Assembly: GCF_025643335.1 (NCBI RefSeq) | Contig: NZ_CP092489.1 | Span: 186,001-250,000 of the forward strand | From: Endozoicomonas sp. Mp262 | Lineage (GTDB): Bacteria > Pseudomonadota > Gammaproteobacteria > Pseudomonadales > Endozoicomonadaceae | Reading direction: 5' to 3' | Length of the DNA stretch: 64,000 nt | Part shown: positions 7,283 through 14,633 of the stretch, one piece after another | Layout: each line of letters opens with the position of its first letter | Numbering within the stretch: the stretch's first letter is position 1 | Made by a program: the position numbers and the translations under genes | Notes under the pieces: generated by a model | Database searches by the model: none | Told to the model about the DNA's origin: nothing | The model's input: the letters and a program-made list of their open reading frames with translations, nothing else

Positions 7283-8914
7283 ATGTCAGAGCTTCACATT
7301 GCCAACCCTGGAGTTATAAAAGGGTTTCTCAAGAAGATGGCGGTCATCGTTATAGCCGCATCCACAATGGTCTATGTTGCCCAGGATTTCTTTGTTACTG
7401 CATTTATGTCCAATGTGCCATTAAATGGCTCGATCCTCACCGTCTTCATTATTGGTACGGCCCTGACTTTTTTATATGTTTTTCATCTTAAAGATGATGT
7501 GACCGTCATATCCAATCTCGATGAATTGCTATTTGCTGATGAAAATGATGAATCCATAAAAATGCATATGATGAGTAATACCCTGGTATTGCTCCGGAAT
7601 AACATCACCTCCCTGGGCATGATCAAACTGTCTGCCCCCGCCACACGCTCTCTCATCAACTCCCTGCAAGACAGTGTTGATGACAAAATTGCATTTATCC
7701 GTTACTTCACTGACCTGCTGGTTTTTATTGGCCTGCTGGGAACCTTCCTGGGTCTAACCATTACCATTGCCTCCATCGGTGGCATACTGGCAGACCTTGC
7801 CGAGGGTCTTGGCGGTGGTGGCGATATCATGGATACCCTGATCACCCTGATCAAGGGTCTTGAAGGCCCGCTTGGGGGTATGGGTACAGCATTCGGCTCG
7901 TCCCTGATGGGGCTGAGTTCATCCCTGGTTTTGGGCATTCTCGCCCTGAACCTGAATAAGGCCAGTAGCTACTTTACCGGTGCCATGGAAAACTGGCTGG
8001 CACAGCATACTGTAGAGAGTCAACCAGGTGCGCCACAGCCCGCTGCCAATCAGCCTGGCTCTTTAATGGAAATACCTGCCGATGGCCTGATGGCTCCCCC
8101 GGCCCCCCAGCCGGACCCTCGCCTGAATAAAGTGATAGAGCAACTAAGCCTAGTTGCCCAGGCCCTTGACTCAGCACCGGCAGCAAACAGCGGTATCAAT
8201 GAAGAAAAATGGGATGCTTTCATGGCGATGTTTCAAGCCAGTAATAAGGCGCTGCTTGAAACCTTCCATAACGACCAAAGGGAGCTTATCAACCAGACTC
8301 ACCAGGATCATAAAGAACTGATGGATCTGACCCATCATAACCACGAAGAACTGGTCCAGGTTTCCCATCATGACCATGAAGAACTCCTGGAAACATCCCA
8401 CAAAGACCTGGAAGCCCTCAATCAAAAACAGGCGCGGATGATTACCGTGGTGGAAAAGCTATCAGAAACCCTGGAAAAATCTGTTCAGATTCAGGCACGC
8501 CAACTGGAATACACTGAAGTACTTAACCAAAATGCAGAAATGCAACTAAGGGAATCTGAAAAGCTGAGAGCGCTATTTTCAACCAGCACAAACAGCTCAG
8601 TGGAAGCACTGGGAGCGATTCATGAGAGCAAACAAAGGCTGATTCAAATCGTTTCATCGCTTCTGGATGAACAAAAGCATGTTACCCAGACACAGACCAA
8701 AACCACAGAACAGCTGGATCAATTAAAAGAAGAAATCAGGCAGCAACCCTCGCCCATATCAACAACGGATCTTGACCACCTGGCACAACAAATCCATGAC
8801 TGTACTGAAAAGGTTGAAAAAGAACGCAGAAATAACGACATCCGCCAAAGCCGTATGGAAAAGATGATGCAAGCCATTGGCAAGGCCGTGAACCATATCC
8901 GGGGACGAGGGTAA
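7283..8914 (+). CDS. MotA/TolQ/ExbB-like proton-channel protein with long cytoplasmic tail (SiiB-like)
   Basis: A 543-residue membrane protein. Hydrophobic helices lie at about 15-35 and 44-64, then at about 143-170 (FTDLLVFIGLLGTFLGLTIT) and 195-225 (GGMGTAFGSSLMGLSSSLVL). The last two match the conserved MotA/TolQ/ExbB channel helices. A Pro/Ala-rich linker (about 245-275) follows, then a predicted coiled-coil tail to the end. Residues about 327-381 contain five consecutive 11-residue units rich in His (THQDHKELMDL, THHNHEELVQV, SHHDHEELLET and flanking degenerate units). The start ATG follows an AGAGGCAAAAGG ribosome-binding region. Its place beside TolC-type and SiiA-like genes supports a SiiB role. 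The defence protein ZorA has the same overall plan and is the main alternative, but no other Zorya genes are present. Confidence 0.82.
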   Translation: MSELHIANPGVIKGFLKKMAVIVIAASTMVYVAQDFFVTAFMSNVPLNGSILTVFIIGTALTFLYVFHLKDDVTVISNLDELLFADENDESIKMHMMSNTLVLLRNNITSLGMIKLSAPATRSLINSLQDSVDDKIAFIRYFTDLLVFIGLLGTFLGLTITIASIGGILADLAEGLGGGGDIMDTLITLIKGLEGPLGGMGTAFGSSLMGLSSSLVLGILALNLNKASSYFTGAMENWLAQHTVESQPGAPQPAANQPGSLMEIPADGLMAPPAPQPDPRLNKVIEQLSLVAQALDSAPAANSGINEEKWDAFMAMFQASNKALLETFHNDQRELINQTHQDHKELMDLTHHNHEELVQVSHHDHEELLETSHKDLEALNQKQARMITVVEKLSETLEKSVQIQARQLEYTEVLNQNAEMQLRESEKLRALFSTSTNSSVEALGAIHESKQRLIQIVSSLLDEQKHVTQTQTKTTEQLDQLKEEIRQQPSPISTTDLDHLAQQIHDCTEKVEKERRNNDIRQSRMEKMMQAIGKAVNHIRGRG

Positions 8915-8925
8915 GCCCACTCAAT

Positions 8926-9915
8926 ATGAAAATCGGCCTTTCTATTCTATCACTCCTGTCTATCAGCTCTGCTCTTGCTAATACAGAATCCAGCCCACCC
9001 GATTTCAACTTTCCACTAAAGTGTCATTACGGCAAAAACTGCTTTATACAAAATTACTTTGATACCCAGCCAGGGCCTCAGGCCAAAGACTATCGCTGCG
9101 GTAGCATGACCTATAGCGGTCACAAGGGAACCGATATCCGAATTAAAAATCTTGTAGAAATGAATAGTGGTGTCAATGTTATCGCAGCGGCTCCAGGGAC
9201 TGTCCACGCTATTCGCAATAATATGAATGATACCTACCTCAGAAAGCAGGACAGGGCACGACTCAATCCCGTTGGACTTGGCAACGCAGTGATTATTAAT
9301 CACGGCAGTGGTTGGCAAAGCATTTATGGGCATATGAAAAAGAGCAGTGTCAGGGTAAAAAAAGGCGACCAGGTCACCACCGGCATGGTGATCGGGGAAA
9401 TTGGCTTATCAGGCTTAACCGAGTTTCCCCACTTGCACTTTGGAATAAAACATCATGGTGTCAATATTGACCCATTTACCGCCTCCGGGGCATCTGGCTC
9501 CTGTGGAAACACCATGAGTTCATTATGGTCTGAACAAGCACTGGAAACCCTTGTTTATCAGCCCGGCTACCTTCTTGATTACGGCTTTTCCGGTACAGCT
9601 CCAAAAAACTATAGGGAGGTTGAGACCGGTGCGTTTTACAACAATATAACCCCGGATGATAAAACCCTGTTTTTCTGGGTCAGACTGGCTGGACTCATGG
9701 CCAGTGACAGTATCGAACTCAAACTCTTTTCCAGTGACGATAACCTGATTAAAACCCACCGCTTTCCAAAAAATAAAAACTATAAGGCACAGCAAGTCAT
9801 TTACCTTGGCGTGAAGAAAGACCCCTCCACACTTCCTGTGAAAAAAGCCCAGGTCAATGTCTGGCGTAACCGGATTCTCTATATCAATAAAACAGTAGAC
9901 ACACCAAAGGAATAA
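8926..9915 (+). CDS. Secreted M23-family peptidoglycan endopeptidase
   Basis: A 329-residue periplasmic metallopeptidase. A signal peptide spans about residues 1-19 (MKIGLSILSLLSISSALA). The LytM/M23 domain spans about 60-195, with zinc ligands in GHKGTDIR (His and Asp) and in FPHLHFGIKHHG (HxH). A GWQSIYGHMKK motif precedes a KKGDQVTTGMVIGEIG stretch, as in active M23 enzymes, so it is probably catalytic. The C-terminal 130 residues look like a beta-rich domain that I do not recognise. The gene starts 11 bp after the MotA-like gene, so it is in the same operon. It may open the cell wall for the secretion conduit or the proton channel, but that link is inferred from position only. Confidence 0.9.
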   Translation: MKIGLSILSLLSISSALANTESSPPDFNFPLKCHYGKNCFIQNYFDTQPGPQAKDYRCGSMTYSGHKGTDIRIKNLVEMNSGVNVIAAAPGTVHAIRNNMNDTYLRKQDRARLNPVGLGNAVIINHGSGWQSIYGHMKKSSVRVKKGDQVTTGMVIGEIGLSGLTEFPHLHFGIKHHGVNIDPFTASGASGSCGNTMSSLWSEQALETLVYQPGYLLDYGFSGTAPKNYREVETGAFYNNITPDDKTLFFWVRLAGLMASDSIELKLFSSDDNLIKTHRFPKNKNYKAQQVIYLGVKKDPSTLPVKKAQVNVWRNRILYINKTVDTPKE

Positions 9916-10009
9916 GCGGTAATCCCTGCCTGACCCAGATACCCCAAAAACAATGCACCATACAAATACTGCAAAATAAACATTGAAAAATAAAATAACT
10001 GTGACAGAA

Positions 10010-10038
10010 TAAAAACGCCTCCTTATGAGGTTTTTTTA
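10010..10038 (+). terminator. Probable Rho-independent terminator after the M23 peptidase gene
   Basis: A small hairpin (CCTC-CTTAT-GAGG) is preceded by an A run and followed by seven T residues, about 100 bp after the peptidase stop codon. The short stem makes it modest. It also argues that the next gene does not start at the ATG inside this hairpin. Confidence 0.55.
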
Positions 10039-10057
10039 TATAACACAGGTAGGGATA

Positions 10058-10654
10058 ATGCCCCCGGTCTTACACATCACATTATCCGAACTTGTAACCA
10101 TTCAGGCTGGTTACCCCTTTCGGGGGGCTATTCAAGAAGTGCCAAAGGGTACTGTGAAAGCTGTACAGCCGAAGGACATTTCTGACCTGGGTGAGTTGTT
10201 GACGGACGAGTTAGTCACAACAGAGCTGACAGGCAAGCGAGCGGCAGACTGGCTGCAACAGGGGGATATCCTCTTTATCAATAAAGGGTTGCGACACATG
10301 GCCTGTTGCGTACCAGAGGATATGGCTCAAACCACCCTGGCTCCCAGCCTGTTCCTGCTACGGGTAAAACCGGAATTGCAAGGCAGGCTAAACCCGCAAT
10401 TCCTCACCTGGCAGATTAACCAGCCCCCTGTTCAGCGTTACTTCAATAACAGTGCTGAAGGCAGCCACCAGGTGAGTATTCGCAAGCCCATACTTGCCGC
10501 AGCCCCGGTAGCGCTGCCGGATATTAATACCCAGAACACCATTGCCAGGCTTTATACAGCGAGCATCCGTGAAAATGCCTTGCTACATCAATTGATCATC
10601 AACAGGCAACGACAGCTTAACGCCATTGCCAGCGATTTAGCTTCAGGAAGTTAA
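10058..10654 (+). CDS. Half-size type I restriction specificity (HsdS-like) protein
   Basis: A 198-residue protein with one target-recognition domain instead of the usual two. The start LSELVTIQAGYPFRGAI is the typical opening of an HsdS recognition domain. The end (LPDINTQNTIARLYTASIRENALLHQLIINRQRQLNAIASDLASG) is the conserved central helix. I chose the ATG at 10058 because GGTAGGG lies just upstream, whereas the ATG at 10025 falls in a terminator hairpin. The gene is 12 bp ahead of hsdM. Half-size HsdS proteins can dimerise to recognise palindromic sites, and a full-length hsdS also exists at 13155. The operon thus has two specificity genes. Whether this one is functional is unknown. Confidence 0.75.
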   Translation: MPPVLHITLSELVTIQAGYPFRGAIQEVPKGTVKAVQPKDISDLGELLTDELVTTELTGKRAADWLQQGDILFINKGLRHMACCVPEDMAQTTLAPSLFLLRVKPELQGRLNPQFLTWQINQPPVQRYFNNSAEGSHQVSIRKPILAAAPVALPDINTQNTIARLYTASIRENALLHQLIINRQRQLNAIASDLASGS

Positions 10655-10666
10655 CCCAATACCGCT

Positions 10667-12196
10667 ATGACACACGCCCCCATTAATCAGCAAGAGATCA
10701 ACACCACTGTCTGGAAGGCCTGCGATACCTTTCGTGGAACCGTTGATCCCTCCATCTACAAAGACTTTATTCTCACCATGCTGTTCCTGAAATACATCTC
10801 CGATGTGCATCAGGATAAGGTGGATGAACTCACCCAACAGTTTGGTGATAACCCCGCCATGATCGAAGCGATGATGGCCAGCCAGTCCTTTAAAATCCCT
10901 GCGGGTTGCACCTTCCAGGATCTGTACGAACACCGCCATGAAGCGGGTAACGGCAGCCGTATCGACCAGGCCCTGCATGCCATCGAAGAAGCTAACGGCA
11001 CCAAGCTGAAGAATGTGTTCCAGGATATTAGTTTCAATACCGATAAGCTGGGCGATGAAAAACAGAAGAACGATATTCTGCGTCATCTGCTGGAAGACTT
11101 TGGCAAGGAAACCCTAAACCTGCGCCCCAGCCGTGTAGGTTCTCTCGATGTGATTGGTAACGCCTACGAATACCTGATCAAGCACTTTGCCGCAGGCAGT
11201 GGTAAGTCAGCGGGTGAATTCTATACGCCACCGGAAGTGTCTGACCTGCTCGCCATTCTGCTGGAACCCATGAAGGGCGACCAGATTTGTGACCCGGCCT
11301 GTGGTTCCGGTTCTTTGCTGATGAAGTGCGGCAAGCAGGTACAGAAGAACTATAAGGGTTCCAAACAGTATGCGCTCTTTGGTCAGGAAGCCATTGGCTC
11401 CACCTGGTCACTGGCAAAAATGAATATGTTCCTGCACGGCGAAGATAACCACCGCATTGAGTGGGGCGACACTATTCGTAATCCCAAGCTGCAAACACCG
11501 GATGGCGGCTTGATGCATTTCGATGTGGTAACCGCCAATCCGCCGTTCTCTCTGGACAAATGGGGGCATGAAGATGCTGAAAACGATCCTTTCAGCCGCT
11601 TCCGCCGGGGCATTCCCCCCAAGACCAAAGGGGATTACGCCTTTATCTCCCATATGATTGAAACCCTGAAGCCCGCTTCTCATGGAAAAACAGGGGGGCG
11701 TATGGGTGTGGTTGTGCCCCACGGCGTGCTGTTCCGGGCTTCATCCGAAGGCAAAATCCGCAAGAAGCTGATTGATGAGAATCTGCTGGATACGGTGATT
11801 GGCCTGCCGGAAAAACTGTTCTTCGGCACCGGTATTCCTGCGGCTATTTTGATCTTCCGCAAGCAGAAAACCGATAACAGGGTGCTGTTTATAGATGCCT
11901 CCCGTGAGTTCAAAAATGGTAAAAACCAGAACCAGCTTACCCCTGACAATATCCAGAAGATTGTGGATACCTTCCAGGATCGTCAGACCGTAGACAAATA
12001 CGCCTACCTTGCCACCCTGGAAGAAATTCAGGAGAACGACTACAACCTGAATATTCCCCGCTATGTGGATACCTTTGAGGAGGAGGAAGAGATCGACCTG
12101 ATGGCGGTTCGGGCTGAACGACTGGCACTGCAAAATGAACTGGCGGATCTGGAGCAGGAAATGGCGGGATATCTGGAGGAGTTGGGGTATGAGTAA
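10667..12196 (+). CDS. hsdM: Type I restriction-modification DNA methyltransferase subunit
   Basis: Adenine N6-methyltransferase subunit, 509 residues, normal length. The N-terminal helical HsdM domain covers about 8-140. SAGEFYTPPEVSDLL (181-195) begins the catalytic domain. The SAM-binding motif is DPACGSGSLL (209-218) and the catalytic NPPF motif is at 291-294. The C-terminus ends LEQEMAGYLEELGYE. A diverged copy of exactly this tail reappears at about 13118-13165, after the DUF1016 gene, showing that the region has been rearranged. The last 8 bp overlap the start of the DUF1016 gene. It works with HsdS for modification and with HsdR for restriction. Confidence 0.96.
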   Translation: MTHAPINQQEINTTVWKACDTFRGTVDPSIYKDFILTMLFLKYISDVHQDKVDELTQQFGDNPAMIEAMMASQSFKIPAGCTFQDLYEHRHEAGNGSRIDQALHAIEEANGTKLKNVFQDISFNTDKLGDEKQKNDILRHLLEDFGKETLNLRPSRVGSLDVIGNAYEYLIKHFAAGSGKSAGEFYTPPEVSDLLAILLEPMKGDQICDPACGSGSLLMKCGKQVQKNYKGSKQYALFGQEAIGSTWSLAKMNMFLHGEDNHRIEWGDTIRNPKLQTPDGGLMHFDVVTANPPFSLDKWGHEDAENDPFSRFRRGIPPKTKGDYAFISHMIETLKPASHGKTGGRMGVVVPHGVLFRASSEGKIRKKLIDENLLDTVIGLPEKLFFGTGIPAAILIFRKQKTDNRVLFIDASREFKNGKNQNQLTPDNIQKIVDTFQDRQTVDKYAYLATLEEIQENDYNLNIPRYVDTFEEEEEIDLMAVRAERLALQNELADLEQEMAGYLEELGYE

Positions 12197-13007
12197 ATTA
12201 ACTACAAAAAAGCAATATCAGCACCTGGTACAGATTATTTCAGATACCTTTACACAAGGGCAGCAAAAAACAATCTCTGCAATAAATTCAGGACTAGTTA
12301 TAACTTACTGGAATATTGGACAGCATATTGTTGAGTTTGAGCAACAAGGCAGCGCTACGGCTGAGTACGGAAAAAAGCTTCTGACAACTCTGAGTAAAGA
12401 CCTGAAGCTCAGACACGGCAAAGGTTTCAGTCTGTCAAACCTGAAGCGGTTTCGGCAGTTTTATCTTGCTGATCCAAATGGTGCGACACTGTCGCACCAT
12501 TTGAGCTGGTCTCACCATGTCGAGCTATTAAAAATCAGCAACACAACAGAACGGGAACAATACAGTGAAAATGAGCTGGAATCGGCCTTGTGCAACCATC
12601 TGGAGCAGTTTTTGCTTGAGCTGGGCAAAGGGTTTACTTTTGTTGGTCGCCAGTACCGAATTACGCTGAACAACCGTCACTATAAAATCGATCTGGTTTT
12701 CTATCACCGCATTCTGCGCTGCTTTGTATTGGTTGATCTGAAAATCAACGAGGTCAGGCATCAAGATATCGGTCAAATGAATATGTATCTGGGCTACTTC
12801 GCCGCAGAGGAAAATATAGAAGACGATAATCCTCCGGTTGGCATAATTCTCAGCAGAGACAAGGACGAACTGATGGTGGAATACGCCACCTATGGCATGG
12901 ACAGCCAGTTATTTGTGCAAAAGTACCAATTATACCTGCCCAACGAAGAGCAGTTAAGGCGTGAGATTGAAGCGACCCTGGCGGGACAGAAAGGAAACGA
13001 TCAATGA
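12189..13007 (+). CDS. DUF1016/YhcG-type PDDEXK nuclease-family protein, shortened form
   Basis: A 272-residue member of the DUF1016 family often found in type I restriction operons. The N-terminal helical domain (SAINSGLVITYWNIGQHIVEFEQQG) and the C-terminal nuclease core (IDLVFYHRILRCFVLVDLK, then RHQDIGQMNMYLGYF) are clear. The catalytic acidic/Lys pattern is D...DLK rather than ExK. The ATG at 12189 overlaps the hsdM end as ATGAGTAA. Compared with the paralogue at 14634-15686 it lacks about 75 residues between the LSWSHH motif and the nuclease core, which looks like an internal deletion. A perfect 27-nt palindrome (12476-12502) lies inside the gene over the codons for GATLSHH. Its exact role in restriction or phage defence is not established. 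Confidence 0.85.
   Translation: MSKLTTKKQYQHLVQIISDTFTQGQQKTISAINSGLVITYWNIGQHIVEFEQQGSATAEYGKKLLTTLSKDLKLRHGKGFSLSNLKRFRQFYLADPNGATLSHHLSWSHHVELLKISNTTEREQYSENELESALCNHLEQFLLELGKGFTFVGRQYRITLNNRHYKIDLVFYHRILRCFVLVDLKINEVRHQDIGQMNMYLGYFAAEENIEDDNPPVGIILSRDKDELMVEYATYGMDSQLFVQKYQLYLPNEEQLRREIEATLAGQKGNDQ
12476..12502. repeat. Perfect palindrome inside the first DUF1016 gene
   Basis: Arms AAATGGTGCGACA and TGTCGCACCATTT, 13 bp each, surround a single C. The core GACACTGTC is shared with palindromes at 13021-13041 and 14921-14947. Confidence 0.9.
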
Positions 13008-13165
13008 GCACTCTGACAAAAGGTGCGACACTGTCGCACCTGTTTTATTTGCCCCTGTATTTTATGCAACGCACCGTTGCACAATTTCGAGTTGAAACCT
13101 CTCAATCGGCTGGTTTGGATAGGAAAATGGCGGGTTACCTGAAGGAGTTGGGTTATGGTGCCTGA
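13004..13165 (+). pseudogene. Chimeric 53-codon remnant ending in an old hsdM tail
   Basis: An open frame begins with the ATG that overlaps the DUF1016 stop (ATGA). It reads through GATLSHL, which is encoded by the 13021-13041 palindrome, and ends with LDRKMAGYLKELGYGA before a TGA. The ending is clearly homologous to the current HsdM C-terminus (LEQEMAGYLEELGYE) but has many nucleotide differences. It is therefore the end of a diverged hsdM allele rather than a fresh duplication. It overlaps the hsdS start by 11 bp, as the original hsdM end would have done. I read it as a recombination scar left when the present hsdM and DUF1016 genes were inserted. Confidence 0.65.
13021..13041. repeat. Second copy of the GACACTGTC-centred palindrome
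   Basis: Arms AGGTGCGACA and TGTCGCACCT, 10 bp each, flank a single C. The central 19 bp are identical to the palindrome in the DUF1016 gene at 12476-12502. It lies 14 bp after that gene's stop codon. Confidence 0.88.
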
Positions 13166-14363
13166 TGGATGGGAAAAGCATCCCGTTGGTAAGTTGTGTC
13201 GATCAATTGTTCCGGGAAGAAATAAACCGAAAGAATTTGGTGGAGCAATTCCTTGGGTCACAACGCCAGAAATTTCTGGACGTTATGTCCCCTCTATCAA
13301 ACAACAGCATTACATTTCAGAAACGGCAGCCAAAGAGTGTGGAGCGAAAATTATTCCGAAGGGATCTGTAATTATTGCAGCAGTTGGAGAGCTTGGACTG
13401 ACGGCTATTGCCTCACAAAATGTCATTTTGAACCAGCAACTCCACGCATTTGTATGTCCTGATAATGTTGATAATGAATATCTTGCATATTTTTTGAGTT
13501 CACAGAAGCCATATATGGATACCGTCGCTTCAAAAACGACAATACCTTATATGAATAAAAGTAACTGTGAGAGCATACCCGTTCTACTTCCCAAATTGAT
13601 AGAACAACGCAAAATTGCCAAAATCCTTGGTACTTGGGATAAAGCCATTGCCACCACAGAAAAGCTGATTGAGGCCAGCAACCAGCAGAAAAAAGCCTTG
13701 ATGCAACAGTTGTTGACTGGGAAGAAGCGCTTTGCTGGGTTTGAGGGGGAGTGGAAAACAGCACCCCTATCTTCCGTTTGTACAAGACTAACTGAGAAAA
13801 ACAAAGGCCAAAGCACGAATGTAGTAACCATCTCAGCACAGCACGGCTTAATTAAACAAGAAGAGTTTTTTAAGAAGTCCGTGGCCTCAGCAACTTTAGA
13901 TAATTACTTTATCCTTCGAAAGGGCCAATTTGCCTACAATAAAAGCTATTCCAGTGGCTACCCTATGGGGGCTATAAAACGATTAAATCGCTATAACGAT
14001 GCTGTAGTTACAAGTCTGTATATCTGCTTTGAAATTATTGATGAAAGCAAAACTTCGGCTTGCTTCATGGAGCAGTACTTTGAGTCTGGCTTATTAAATC
14101 GCGGCTTGACTAAGATAGCTGCTGAAGGTGGTCGTGCTCATGGTCTCCTGAATGTTAAGCCAGCGGATTTTATGAGACTAAAAATCACGATTCCATGCTA
14201 TGAAGAACAAAAGAAGATCGCTTCTATATTAACGGCTGCGGATAAGAAAACTGCGGAGTTGCAAACCAAACTCACCCACCTCAAACAAGAAAAAAAAGCC
14301 CTGATGCAACAGCTCCTGACCGGCAAACGCAGGGTCAAGCCAGACATAGGGGAAACCGTCTGA
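13155..14363 (+). CDS. hsdS: Type I restriction-modification specificity subunit
   Basis: A 402-residue two-domain specificity protein that chooses the DNA target for HsdM and HsdR. The first recognition domain (about 1-150) is followed by the conserved spacer helix EKLIEASNQQKKALMQQLLTGKKRF. The second domain (about 195-340) is followed by the matching helix LQTKLTHLKQEKKALMQQLLTGKRR. The repeated KKALMQQLLTGK motif in both helices is diagnostic. The start ATG lies inside the hsdM-tail remnant, the same arrangement expected for an original hsdM-hsdS overlap. The stop codon overlaps the ATG of the next remnant frame as TGATG. A second, degenerate copy of this gene's tail is found at about 15700-15789. 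Confidence 0.95.
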   Translation: MVPDGWEKHPVGKLCRSIVPGRNKPKEFGGAIPWVTTPEISGRYVPSIKQQHYISETAAKECGAKIIPKGSVIIAAVGELGLTAIASQNVILNQQLHAFVCPDNVDNEYLAYFLSSQKPYMDTVASKTTIPYMNKSNCESIPVLLPKLIEQRKIAKILGTWDKAIATTEKLIEASNQQKKALMQQLLTGKKRFAGFEGEWKTAPLSSVCTRLTEKNKGQSTNVVTISAQHGLIKQEEFFKKSVASATLDNYFILRKGQFAYNKSYSSGYPMGAIKRLNRYNDAVVTSLYICFEIIDESKTSACFMEQYFESGLLNRGLTKIAAEGGRAHGLLNVKPADFMRLKITIPCYEEQKKIASILTAADKKTAELQTKLTHLKQEKKALMQQLLTGKRRVKPDIGETV

Positions 14364-14632
14364 TGCCTGATAACACTCCAATGGTTCCTCAGGGTGAGCA
14401 GGAATCCCGGACAACTATCCGGACATTCCGGATAGTTCATCAGGAAGGGGGGCGACAGGTTTCCCGTAAACCCCATCGTTCCCATACTCCTGAGGGTTTT
14501 GCAAAAGGTGTTTTTATTCACCACCGGCAAACATACCAACCCTATTTGGGCGAAAAGCGAACTGGAAGAAGATTCAGTGGTTCGGTTTTACCGAATAACT
14601 GCCACAGGCAGTTTGGTCTAGAGGAGACCTGA
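14363..14632 (+). pseudogene. Remnant of a RhuM-family gene
   Basis: The 89-codon frame starting at 14363 reads FRIVHQEGGRQVSRK, which resembles the N-terminal region of RhuM-family proteins common in type I restriction operons. A second segment of the same family appears later in a different frame: PIWAKSELEEDSVVRFYRITA (split at residue 20), translated from about 14542-14605. The two pieces are short, out of frame with each other and lack the rest of the roughly 330-residue protein, so I call it a decayed gene. Its ATG still overlaps the hsdS stop. Whether the 89-residue frame makes a product is unknown. Confidence 0.5.
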
Positions 14633-14633
14633 G

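Noticed and set aside
5146-8914. Zorya defence system (ZorA/ZorB)
   Set aside because: The MotB-like and MotA-like genes fit the ZorAB fold. They are interleaved with HlyD- and TolC-type secretion genes and there is no ZorC, ZorD or ZorE, so SiiA/SiiB is the better reading.
10025-10057. Upstream start for the half-size HsdS-like gene
   Set aside because: The ATG at 10025 lies inside a terminator-like hairpin; the ATG at 10058 has a good ribosome-binding site.
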